Origin: Sacculina carcini
Lineage: Eukaryota > Arthropoda > Thecostraca > Sacculinidae
DNA length: 64,000 nt
NCBI GenBank assembly: GCA_916048095.2
Contig: OU696571.1
Location: 5,750,501-5,814,500, forward strand
Direction: 5' to 3'
The number at the start of each line of letters is the position of its first letter. Within the stretch, counting starts at the first letter, position 1. Below are positions 43,085 to 55,000 of the stretch, piece after piece. The notes below the pieces were generated by a model, which saw nothing but the letters and a program-made list of their open reading frames with translations, made no database searches and was not told the origin of the DNA. A program made the translations under genes and the position numbers.

Positions 43085-44385
43085 AGTTCGTCTGGGGACC
43101 CCAGCAAGCAGCAGCTTTTGAGAGCACCAAGTCAGCGTGAGCGGCCGTATCCCGTCTCGCGTATCCTCTGCACGATGCGCCAACCAAGATCGTAGCTGAC
43201 GCATCGGATCGCGCAGTAGATGGAGTGATCCTGCAGCTGCATAATCACAAGTGGGTACCACTTGCGTACCACTCACGCATATTGACCGGTTCAAAGCTAA
43301 AGTGGTGTACAGGGGACGAAAAATTGTTTGCCTTGTTCAGCGCCGTGAAACGGTTCAGATACCTCCTAGAAGGCCGTCCGAATTTAAAACTGTGGATTGA
43401 CCACAAACCGCTGATACATGCATTCACCAGCTCATCCGAGCGATCAGCTCGCGTTCAGCGCCAACTGGCGTACCTCAGCGAATTCTCGACTGAGGTCAGG
43501 CACATCAAGGGCCGTGACAATGCCGTCTCAGACTGTCTCAGCCATCCACCAGACGCTGCTCTGCGTTCAGTGTCTGAGATATATGCTGAGGCTCAGCAAG
43601 GCTTAGATCTTAAAAAGCTTGCCTTAGCACTACAAGGAGCTTCAGATATCGCCGCTCTCGCCGCCTCTTCCTTACTTCGTATTGAGCGCCGTGATGTTGA
43701 AGACTGGTCTTCTGATGGACGCCTCCACCGGTGTTGACCGCCCACTTGCACATGAGGCGTTGCAGTACGAGATCTATTTTCTATTTCACAGCATGCACCA
43801 TCCCAGCGCGCGAACAACCCGGCGCCTGATCTCGGAACGCTTTGTGTTTAGTCGCATAAGCTCGAAAGTGTCAGCTTGGGTGAGGAATTGCACCCTCTGT
43901 CAACGATGCAAGGTCGGCCGTCACCAACATACGTCGCTGCGCCGCCCTGCAACACCATCTGGACGTTTCGAGGCGCTTCACGTTGACGTCGTCGGACCAC
44001 TTCCGGAAGACAGTGGTCATCGCTATTTGTTCACAATAGTGGACAGGTACACGCGATACCCCTAGGCAACACCGATGCCAGAGGCTTCTGCTGCGTCTTG
44101 TGCTCGCGCATTACTTGACTGGCCGTCTCGGTTTGGTATGTGCCTGTGCATTACGTCCGACCGTCGTCGAAAGTTTGTGTCCGACCTGTGGACCGAGTTT
44201 TGGTCCATCCTCGGGGTTCAGCTAAAGACAACGTGCGCCTATTCTCCTCAGCAGAATGGGTTAGTAGAGCGTATTAATCGCCAGCTGAAATCATCTCTCA
44301 CTGCTGCTCTAGAGAGCAATGTCGACTGGATGGCGGCGCTGTCCTTGGTTCTGATGGGCATGCGGGCGGCGTACAAGCCTACAAG
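43085..44385 (+). pseudogene. Gypsy RNase H and integrase fragment
   Basis: 'IVADASDRAVDGVILQL' and 'LKLWIDHKPLIHAF' are RNase H; 'VSDCLSH' closes it. After a frame change near 43720, H2C2 'CTLCQRCKVG' and the integrase core with Asp in 'LHVDVVGPLP', Asp in 'ITSDRRRKFVSD' and Glu in 'NGLVERINRQ' follow, with one TAG at 44063-44065 in the same frame. The end is cut by a Tigger fragment. Confidence 0.87.
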
Positions 44386-45405
44386 TATTATTCCACATAC
44401 TGTTCCGATTCGAACGCATCCAATATTTTCCGGACGAACTGATTGCGGTAGTGCACCTTCAACGCGTGAATCACGCCGTGGTCCAATGGCTGGATAAGTG
44501 AGGTAGTGTTCGGCGGTAAGAAGACTACTTTTACGACGCTAAGCTCCTCTTCCGAGTCCAGCCGGTGACAGGTAGCATTGTCGACAAAAGCACGACCATG
44601 CGCTGCTGATTGCGCATTTTCCGGTCAAAGTACTTCAAAATCTGTGACCATATTTTCGCCTCATCCTAGCGTTAGCACTGGAGAAGTAAGACATCGGAGG
44701 TCTGTCCATTATTTTGGAGCACCGGGGATTTTGGTGCTTGCCAAAGACATAACAATGTGTTTCGCTTACATTGATGTTTGCTACCATCCGGTTGTTTGCT
44801 ACCATTGCAAGCACCGTCAACCGGTCCTTGGACACCTTTCCATACGTCGGCTTGCTGACGCTTACTGCAAGAGTGCCTGATGGCGTCGCTCTATAGAACA
44901 GTGTCGTCTCGTCTGCATTGAAAATGTCCCTGGGCGCACAGCCGTCCAGCTCCTTGGGAAGCACGTTTGCCATCCATTCCTCTGACTCGACCACATCAGC
45001 CGCCGCTTTCTCCCTTGCGCGTTCACGAATCCGATGTTTTCCTGCTGCACCAGCTAGCCGAGCCAGCCCTACGGTTCAAATGCCACATCCACCTCAACCA
45101 CCCACATCCTGTCCTTTTCCATCATAAGAGGCCCATTCACGGGCACATTCTTGGTGCGCATCTGGTCGAACCACATGCGCACCGCCTAATCCACCTCTGC
45201 AAGATTTCTCGATATCTTATGCTTCCGACTGCTACTGATAACCGCAATGTCTCGAATTTTCTGTCTCTTTCTTCCTGATTTGTGAGATTGTTCCCTGATC
45301 GCAGCCGAGGTACTTTGAAACTGTCGTTTGTTTATTGCCAGCCATAATATAGTCCCAGATTTGCAACTTATCCTGCAGCGTGAACTCAGTACGCTTTCCC
45401 ATCAT
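44386..45405 (-). pseudogene. Tigger/pogo-type transposase fragment
   Basis: CENP-B-like helix-turn-helix at the start ('FTLQDKLQIWDYI', 'VSKYLGCDQGTISQI'), a DDE core with 'IFNADETTLFYRATP', 'AFVDNATCH' and 'VVFLPPNTTSLIQPLDHG'. Frames change at several places, including near 45100 and 44600, and the C-terminus stops at the junction with the Gypsy. No terminal repeats found. Confidence 0.8.
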
Positions 45406-45485
45406 TGCTGTCACAATAACTACGCGCAAAGAATGAATATGCTTTTAAATATGGGAAAACACACAAAAACATGGACTGGCAGACC

Positions 45486-48400
45486 TAGAGATGCGACCTC
45501 AAAAAAAACCGATGTTTTTTTTTAAAAAAAAACGTTTTTTTTGCCAAAAAAAACCTCGACCAAAAAAAACACGTTTTTTTTGTTTTTTTTTAAAAAGTAA
45601 TGCTAAGAACTTGAATTAAAGAAATAATATATTCTGGGATGTTGACTGAATAATTTTTATAAGCATATATGTTATTCATGCTATTAGTGGCCCTATCATA
45701 TTGAATAATCCTTGAATATGTACACTTATATTGTCATAATGTGTCGGAAAGTCATAATGTTTGTTTGCATGGTACTGTGCTGCACTTCTAGGTAAAGTAT
45801 AGTTTTGTTTTCAATTATTGAGTTAAAAATCATTGTGTAAGAAAACAAGGCATAAGAACCGTTTTATAATACCCTATTGATAATTGATTGATAATTATTG
45901 TTATGCTTCTGTAGCTCAACCCTTCATAGAAAGTATTAGCGTAGATTGGTTTGATATCGTGCAAAATTCATCCCGTATATGCATTCTACATATATTATTT
46001 CGACATTAATAACACACAAAATAGTTTGGTTATACTACAGCGAAACATCAATATAAACACAAGAACAAACAGGACATAAAAACGAAATGCGCTCAACGAC
46101 AAACACATTTTACAATACAAACACGCACAGGCATACACACACTATCGCAGCAATCAGTGAAAATATTCCATTTGTTTTAATTTTTGAATGAATCAACGAC
46201 ATTGCTAGTCCTCTCCAGAGTCTGTTGAACTTTCACAATCATCTGACTCTGAAGAGGACTCAGGTACAAACTCAGCGGCTCTGCGTGATGTCGAGGGCTG
46301 TGGTTCAGGCTCGACATGGCTGGTGTCATCGGGGTCACGCAGTGCAAGATATTGCCCGATAAACACCAGCTTGGCAGCTCTGTCGGTTGTTAAGCGATTC
46401 CTTCTAGCAGAATGAACCAGTGCATGTCTGCTGAAGGATCGCTCAACAGATGCGCTGGATGGAGGCAGCTGCAGAATACCGGATGCAATCCGCGAGAGTT
46501 GAGTGGAGCTGCAGATGCCATTCCACCAACTATCCGGCGAGGTTTTGTGGACAGCAGTCCAGATGAATTGTTTGGCAAATAGTTTTGTTTTCGACTTGAA
46601 GTCTGCCAGCTCAGCCACAATTCGAGACGAATCCACATCTTGCCGTTGAGTGGCAATCTCGTGGATCTCCTCCATCGCATCAATCTGAAAAACAGTCATG
46701 AAAGATCCAATAATTAAATATCACTATTTCAAACTTGATTTAGGTGAATTAAAACTTTGAGTATTGCAGTGGAACAACAATGGTACCACAAAGCTGGATT
46801 GTAGATGTAAATTGTTATTAATGAAAAAAATAACTGCGATAGGTACTCACTGATTCGTCTGGTGAAAGGTGAGATCCACAATATCTGGGATCAAGCAAAT
46901 TCGCCGCCATGTGAATGCCTTTCACCAGAAATTTTTTCCGCGCAAGAATTATGTTTCTGAGCGAATCCTCTTCACTTTTTGAAAGTGAAGAGGAGGGGAG
47001 ATTTCGCTCAAGAGAGACCTCCAAGTCTCTGAAGGTTTTCATTACCAGTGAAAGGGGCTTATCGTCTCCTTCGATGGTTTTAATGGCATCTGCCACCGGC
47101 TCTAGAAGCATTAGGATGCCTTCTGTTTGGCACCAGAATGCTTCTGATAGCAAGATGCCTCGGACGGATGAATCCAGAGACGGTTTGGCGTCGTCGTTGA
47201 TGGCCAGTGCCTGAAGAGAATGCTTGTTGCCAATCACACTCCTCAGGCACTGCACGACAGATCCCCATCTGAAACAACAGAGAATACTTATGATACTACC
47301 GAGCGGCGAATGTCAACAAGTAATTGAATCCTTTCATTCATTATAAATACTAATTCGCATGTATAATTGTATCAAAACTCATGAAAACTATCAATAAACG
47401 TTCATAGTTAGCTCATTGGCAAGCCAATGAAACGCTAAAAAAGGCCAATAAATTCAGAATATTGAGTAAATTTTTACCTTGTTTTCACTGGTAATTTCAG
47501 AGATTGACGATGTTCTTGCGTGGACTGCTGCTGGTGCTGCCTCAGCAGAGCACAGAGTTTTTGTGACTGTTTGATCTTCTTGCAAACAGCAACACAGTCT
47601 GACTGTACCTTGACAGCAGTGCTGATTTTATTCACATCTGTGAATACCAGTTGCAGGGCATGAGCCATGCAACCGTACGTTCTAATATGGGGATACTCCA
47701 ACTGTATCAGTTCCCAAGCCTTTTTCATGTTGGAGGCATTGTCTGTGCAGAGGCCCAACACTTTCATTGGCCCAATATCGTCGATCACTTGTTTCAAGCG
47801 ATCGGCGATATACTGGCCAGTGTGGCTTTCTGCACCTGAAAATTGAACAACATGGAATCAGATGTCGCAGCATACTTGCTAACATTAACTAAAATATGAC
47901 AGCATCAGCCCAAATTATAAATAAATTTGAAAATACGTTTTTGTAATTTTGTAATTTTGTTTGTGTAATTTGAAAATATGTGAAAATATGACTGTGAGGA
48001 ATATTGGATCATAGCATTGGATACGTGTTTTGATCGATGCTTGACTGTCGTTCAATTGAAACTAACCTGATGCAATGCTACTCCAGAATATCGGCTTTGG
48101 CACCGTTACAATGAAGTTTGTAATCCCCTCATTCCTGTAATTCAAATATATTCAGTATATGAATGCGAAACGAATGTATTTCAATTTAAGATACATAGAG
48201 ACGAATGGCATTTGACAGAACATGCATTTCAAATGCTCACCTGATGTTTGTCCAGCTGTCACACACTACTGCAACACTGGCAGCAGTTTCTACCATTTCT
48301 TTGGCAGTGACAAAACACTCCTGGTAGATCTTTTCCAGCAGATTGTTTGACAATGCATCCCGACTCGGTGGTTTAAATGAGGGCCTGATTGTCCGAAAAA

Positions 48401-50018
48401 AGTTCGCCCAAAGGTTGTTGTCGACGAGATTCAGTGGACACCCGCTGCCATAAATGGCCCGGGCTAATTGTAGCTGACATTCCTCCTGTAAAACAATTAT
48501 AACGGAAACTATAGTTTTCTGGCCAATAATGTGTACGCATAAATTATATTTGAATTATTGAAGATGTGTTATGGTATATTGAAATTAGAATTATTAGAAT
48601 ATTAATTAGAAAAATTAGAAGAATATTATTGTACTTACTGTTTGCGTTTCTGTCATCTTGTCGATATAGGTGAACGAAGCGATTTTCAGCTGGGATGACT
48701 TTGCTGAAGCAGATGTCGTGAAAGACGCTGAACTGGCCACCGATTCTTCCGTTTCAGTGAAATAATCCTCTTGGCCTTTGTGCGTCTTCACGAATCTTGC
48801 CTTGGTGTTGGTGTCACATTTTGTGCACTTTGCAATGTGCTTTGCCATTCTGCTTCCATTTTTCGATAGTACCAACGAGCAGAACAGGCATTTTACTTTG
48901 GGTACTTTTGTTTCGCTTGGCACATCCACGAACAATTTGGAAACTTGTGTTTTCTTTCTGCCGGGCATTCTCTCACACTTGCTCACCACAGGACTATTAA
49001 TACAAGACACACCAGATACAACTGCTGGAAACTGACTGAGCACATGGACTAGTTGGTGATTGTGTGGTGTTTTCGCATCCGACAAATACCTGTCATCCAG
49101 CACCGAGCTGTTTGCGTACGAGTCAAAATAGTATGTGGTGGTTTACCACATGACAAAAGACCGTCATCGATCATCGAGCCGTCAATATAGACGCGTGTGT
49201 GTCGCCGTCTCATTCACTAATCCTTTATGACCGCTTCTTGGCACGTTCATGTGTTCGCCACCGGAAGACGGACAACAAACAACTTGGGGAATATATGACT
49301 TATTTACGCTTTGAGTATTGATTTAACAGTTTTGTTCATAACAGTATTATTCCATACTTCGTATATCCTACCTTGTATTTAGCTCGCTAAATTTTTGATT
49401 TCACAATATGATAAACTTATTTCAATGATACACCTAGAACAATGAGAATTGAATGATACCTAGAAGTGCAGCACAGTACCGTACAAACAACTATAGTATG
49501 GCTTTCAAACGCATTATAGCTGTTTTATTACACATATTTAATATATTTTCAATTTTCTGGGGTAAATACAAGTGACCTCATTCATAAAAACATCATGGCT
49601 TCCTTTCATAAAAAACATAGATTCCTTAAAAAATACTTGATCAATCAAATAACTTGTTTTGTTCTGCTGACAGATTATTTCAAATATCCACATCATTATA
49701 GCCATATTTCAATAACAATTGTTTTTTTCAATGAATAAAACCTGAGCAACCGAGCCGGGATGCACTTTCAAACATTATCTTGGGATATTTATTGATACAT
49801 ATTTGTTTTTTATACTATTATTAAAATAACTTTGAAATAAAACATGTAAAAAGGCACCAAACATCATTTAAAGTCATTTCTATGTATGAAAATCCAATAT
49901 CAGGGGACAATTTGGGCTCATTCTAAAAAAAACCAAAAAAACAAAAAAAACCTAAAAAAAACATGTTTTTTTTTGCAAAAAAAACCGCAACAAAAAAAAC
50001 GGTTTTTTTGCATCACTA
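45486..50018 (-). mobile_element. hAT element, 4533 bp, apparently intact
   Basis: Target duplication GGCAGACC is perfect (45478-45485 and 50019-50026). Ends are TAGAGATGC on the left and, inverted, TAGTGATGC on the right, each followed by A/T-run subterminal repeats. One six-exon transposase gene on the minus strand. About 700 bp (45500-46200) and 1050 bp (48970-50018) of non-coding AT-rich DNA flank the gene. A fragment of the same family is at 15900-16150. Confidence 0.93.
46205..48968 (-). CDS. hAT transposase, six exons, 632 residues, uninterrupted
   Basis: Exons (minus strand): 48968-48639, 48485-48241, 48134-48067, 47835-47478, 47268-46851, 46684-46205. Every intron is GT...AG, and phases agree throughout (exon lengths 330, 245, 68, 358, 418 and 480 sum to 1899). 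A BED-type finger ('VKCLFCSLVL', 'MAKHIAKCTKC') is in exon 1; 'AVVCDSWTN' holds the first catalytic Asp in exon 2; 'GLCTDNASNMKKAW' and 'GCMAHALQLVF' are in exon 4; 'TRWGS' spans exons 4/5; the dimerisation domain 'LPPSSASVERSFSRHALV' is in exon 6, before an acidic tail. An in-frame extension to 49103 is possible. It may be a working transposase; alternatively a gene recruited by the host, but the element ends and target duplication argue for a transposon. Confidence 0.9.
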
Positions 50019-50107
50019 GGCAGACCACAAGGGTACGACAATAACCGATGACATTTGTATAGACAAATAATATATGGGACCACAAAAAGTATGCCATTAA
50101 CCGAACT

Positions 50108-50832
50108 ATGACATTAACCGGTATGCCATTAAGCTGTTTCGACTGTACTGCATTCGTCACTGACGATGGTCGATATTGTTATCAAACATTGGCTTTTGGG
50201 TTGTGTAACGCGCAGGCAGCCTATCAGAAACTAATTACAAAACTATTCAGTGACATGTTGTATAAATCAGTTTTGGTGTATCTTGATTATACTTTGATTT
50301 TCAGTGACAGCATGGACGATCACATAGTCCTTCTGGAGGAAATTTGCAGAAGACTACGAGCATGGTATTCGTTTGTATCCTGCAAAAAGTCGAATCGCAT
50401 GTATATGCATGTATTGTGTGATGGTAATATTCGTCCGGCTTAGAACAATGTTGAATATCTAGTTAATTATAAAAGTCTGGAAAATCACAAGAAGGTTCTA
50501 AGGTTGTTAGGCATGGATGGTAACTCCAGAAATTTGATTCCGAAATTCAATGTACGTGCGGCTGGTCTGACTAATTGTATACGAGACGAGCAAATTGAGT
50601 GGACATCAGAAGCAGAGGCTAGCGTTCAAGATCTGCGTCAAGCGATTGCTGATTATCCTGTAGTCCGTCCAGTAGATCCAAAATTGAAATTTAGTGTCAC
50701 TACTAATGCTTGTATGCTGGGATGGGGAGCAAGTCTCAATCAAGGTGAAGGCGATGAAGAATTTGTTGTTACATACGCGTCAGGCAAGTGGACCGATGTG
50801 CAGAGTACTACCGTACAGAGTACTACAGTGTA
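50108..50832 (+). pseudogene. Gypsy reverse transcriptase/RNase H fragment
   Basis: 'TAFVTDDGRYCYQTLAFGLC' followed by 'YKSVLVYLDYTLIFS': the YXDD box reads YLDY, so the second Asp is lost. After a TAG at 50441-50443 and a frame change, 'KLKFSVTTNACMLGWGASL' is the RNase H start. Ends at 50832. Confidence 0.8.
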
Positions 50833-50849
50833 GATGTTTGTTATTCATT

Positions 50850-51965
50850 GTTTGAAATTTTGCATCTTTCTTAGTGTGTACGAGCGATGATGGTCGTGAA
50901 CGATGATGATGTATTAATTCGTGTACCTTGTATTTGATTATATTCGAGAAATGTGGTTGGAGCATTCGTTGCATTATGCCGTGCGCAGTTTTAGATTCGA
51001 GAGGATGTTATAAACAGAGCGAGCACAGCGAGTCGTGAAGACCATGAGAACGTGCGCGGTCACAGAATCGAAAGATGACATCAGTGGTGTTGTATTGCAT
51101 GTGCATGTATATGTGTGTACGTGTCTATCTCTGTGTTTGTGTGTGTGTTTCTATCTGTCTGAGTGTATGTGCAGCCCCTTAGAGACCCTCCGGGTATACG
51201 GCGCTATATATATACCCTGACGTAATGAAAATGTACAAAAGTAGTAATAATGAGCCTGTTCGATCCAAATGATATGTTCAATAAACAATAATCGAACAGG
51301 AAACGCGCTTCATGAACGTTTTGGTGTATTTTGGCGTAAGGTGACTTTTTATGTCAATGAATCAATAAGATTATTATTAAGAACACCAGAATAATCAAGG
51401 CCGGCGACAAAAGTCGAACACAATTAGAGCAATTACCAGTGGTATGTGCATGCACAACACAACCAAATCACCACTACCAGGTTTCCGAAAACACGAAAAC
51501 AATACACCTCCGCCTAGTATTACTACCAGACACGATAGTCTTTTCATGAATGAACACAAAATGTATATTAATCAGGGAAACACCCGCCAAACCACATACA
51601 CACACATACATAACGTTCAGAAATAGATGTGCTATATTGAAATTGACGCGTTCACTCGAATCAACGAAGTAGTGGTTAATTGCCTGTGACCGTGAACTAT
51701 GCATTAACCAGCCGATAAACCCACACATAAAAACATAACGACCGCCACACCAATAACAACTAACGAAATTCACAAACGAAATTCCTACGCTAACGAAGCA
51801 CACGCAAGTATACACATACACAAAAAATCACAAGCACAAAATTAAATAACAAAAAACGAAACTCAAACAAACATCGTACAACAGGCATAGGTGTTTAAAT
51901 CACCGTATGTCAATCATGTCAGACAAAATACCATTGACCAAATCACAATATACACACAATCCACA
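50850..51965. other. Gene-free stretch
   Basis: No coding or structural feature I can support. AT-rich; several short A- and T-rich runs. May include the 3' untranslated region of the SYVN1-like gene at its right end. Confidence 0.4.
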
Positions 51966-51979
51966 CACACAAACACAAT

Positions 51980-51981
<2 letters not shown>

Positions 51982-52063
<82 letters not shown>
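51982..52063. repeat. (CA)n microsatellite
   Basis: About 40 uninterrupted units, ending 22 bp from the SYVN1-like stop codon. On the gene's strand it is a (GT)n tract at the start of the 3' untranslated region. Confidence 0.95.
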
Positions 52064-52064
<1 letters not shown>

Positions 52065-52085
52065 CACACAATGACAGTCACTCGA

Positions 52086-55000
52086 CTACAAATCGTCGTC
52101 TGACTGAAAGCGACGCACGCGACGCTGACGCAGCTCCTCTTGCGGCGAAAGTGGTGCCGATACGTTGCCAGATTGGCGACCGTCGCAACCAGAGTTTCCA
52201 GCTGGCGCAGATACCTGACTGGCAGCCATGGCAACGCCCGATAAAGCGCCCTCCACGACAGTGTCAGCTTGACTGTCGCTCACTGACGACGGCAATGGTT
52301 GGTGAATGCCACTGTCACGCGCCAGCACACACACACACACACACCCGTGTTTGCAGCAAAAGCTCCCATGTACTAGATAACCAGTCATGAGTAGTGCAAA
52401 TTATACGATGGCTTACATAAGCCCGCTTAGCACGAACTTTCATCATATGCATACATTTTGTATGTATGTCTGTGTGTGTACTCACCTAGTTGTTGTACAC
52501 GATACGAGCTAGGCTCGTGTCGTCCTGCCTCTGTCATTTTTCGTCAAGCATATTCTAGAAGGAGCTCAAATTTCTAGCTTCAGCTAATTTAATATCTAAT
52601 TGGCTCCATTTTTCTACACTTCTAAACGTGAAACTATATTTTTTGTATCTTTCCGACGTGTCTTACTCAGTCATTTAGAGTGTCCTCTCCGTATACTCCC
52701 CTGAAAAACTGAGTTCAAATCGACTGTGCTGACAATGTCTAGCACGCATCTGTATATCTTGAAATCACCTCTTTCTCTCCTCTCCTCAAGCCACGGTAAA
52801 GCCATAGTATTTACCCTCAATCTGTCTTAGTAATATATTTTTTAAACTTGGTACCAATTTTGTGGCTAATCTCTTTATTTGTATATGCATTATCTTGTGT
52901 GGAGAACAAACGACAGCTGCGCACTCAATGTTTGGCCTTATTAAAGACACAATTTTTTGAATTAGTTCTCTTATTTCACAAATTTTAAGTTCCCATATTT
53001 TCGAAACAAGTGCAAATTACTTGGCGAAAGGATCATTAAAATGTGTTTGAAGAGATAGATAATTCTGTATAACCTCACCTAGATCTCGTTCCTTATCGAC
53101 CTCTTGAAGAGCGACGCTTACAAGATGGTCTCTTCTCGTTTTTGCCAGTTTTTATGACACGACACTTTGTTTCATTGAAATTCATTAGCCATTCTCCACA
53201 CCATTCAACACACAAATACAACATAACATGGCAAACAATAACATACATAATATGGCAAACATTTAATTAACGCAAGATATATTGCTGAACAAATCAATCA
53301 CAATGATAAAACTGTATCGGAACGTGAATATTCAAACCTGTCAGTACACCCCTCACACACCACGTGTAGATGCACCCATGCCACGTCATCCCAGCTTTGA
53401 CAATCAAGAACACTAAATAACCAACAAGCAACAGCAACAAGCCAGCAGCGTCACAACGACACCGGACACCACCACGTTACGACTCACTCACCCGGTGTTA
53501 TCGCCCGCGGTAGCTGCTGTCGATGCGGCCTGTGATGCGGATGCCGCTGTTGCTGCTGAAGATGATGGTGGCGTCACGCGGTTGTAATCGTGCAGAAGCG
53601 CGACGGCCGCGTCCAGCAGCGTGTGAATGTCGGCCAAATGTCGCAGCCGCGCCACAACGGCCGCACGCTGCTCACCCTCCATCTCGCGCAACTGCTCGTC
53701 GCTCAGCGCTGCCAGATCGGCCGGTGGTGGTGGTATCGCTACATTACACATGCACCCGTGAACATTACAATCAGGTATATACATTACAATTGCAAATACA
53801 CATTACAATTACCAATATACATTACAATTATACATACAACAATAAAATTACTAATATGCATTACAACCAACGTGTATTACAATTATTACCAATATACCTT
53901 ACAATTACACATCAACATTACAATTGCACGTATACACTACAATAAGACACATAAATTACAATTACACGTATGCATTACAACTACCCATATACATTACAAT
54001 TACGCGTATGCATTAAAATTAAAATTATACAATATATTTACAAGCACAAATTACATAAAAACGTTCACAGGTAGCAAAACAACCAGACCGCACAAGCTCA
54101 TATCTACAACTATAAACTGATTGCAATTCTAAACTAATCGTCGTATCTAACGGTGGAATTATTTTTGCATTGCTGAACGTTTCCACAATTATGTATGCAA
54201 TGCCATTTAGCATTGTGATTATGTTTTCCCATAAGACCAATATCAATGTTACAAAAAACTATACTATCAATACTAAAATCCAACGCCAGTTGACTAGAAA
54301 ATAGTCGACAAAACGACAACAAAATGATTTAGAACAAAGCCAATCTGTCAATGATCCACAAATCTTCCGTTCAATTGGCTATAGTGCCGGAAGAGCTGGT
54401 GAGACGTGGCGTATACAACATCGGTGAAAATATTTGGCGTAGACACAAATATGCTTGGTAAATTGATCGCTAGAGTTGGAAATTGTATGGGATGATTTTT
54501 TTTATAGTTTTATGTTTTTATTATGTGACGAAAAATGCCAAATATGTTGTTAAAACCCCAAAATATGATATTCAATTTTCACATATGTGAATTTTGGATT
54601 GTTTCGTAGAATTTTTGCATTTAAACCATGTATCCAGCGACATTCCATTGGGTAGCCACCCTTAGTGAGGTAAAGTTTTCATAATACGTGGCAATTTTTT
54701 TACCTTGTTCGGGCTCTTTATATAATGGTAGTGGTGCAATTGCGCCGTCAGGATTTCACCGGTGGGGGTCTAAGTAAAAATATACGGGGACTTGGCGAAA
54801 CATGAGGAACTACACTCGAAATGTTTATGGTAGGGGAACCATTTTGGACTTTTGTTTCGGGACGCAATGATCCCGTGATTCGATTCTGCATGTATATTTG
54901 CATTTAATGTTTTTCGAGTGAGCAGCCGATTTGTTGTGCTGCTCGAGCTGCGACTTGTGACTAGCGGACAGGTTTCTCTCATATGCAACGCAATACATGC

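Noticed and set aside
45486-45590. A/T homopolymer runs as a retrotransposon poly(A) tail
   Set aside because: They are mirrored at 49925-50018 as part of the hAT inverted ends and are bounded by the target duplication.
46205-48968. Host gene, since it has introns
   Set aside because: hAT-type catalytic and dimerisation motifs, inverted ends and a perfect 8-bp target duplication surround it; introns are known in hAT transposases.
43085-50832. Gypsy fragments at 43.1-44.4 kb and 50.1-50.8 kb as one interrupted element
   Set aside because: Both contain the start of RNase H, and the RT piece lies downstream of the integrase piece, so the order is wrong for a single copy.
51891-52234. Open frames through the (CA)n tract
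   Set aside because: Thr-His and Val-Cys runs are simply the dinucleotide repeat translated.
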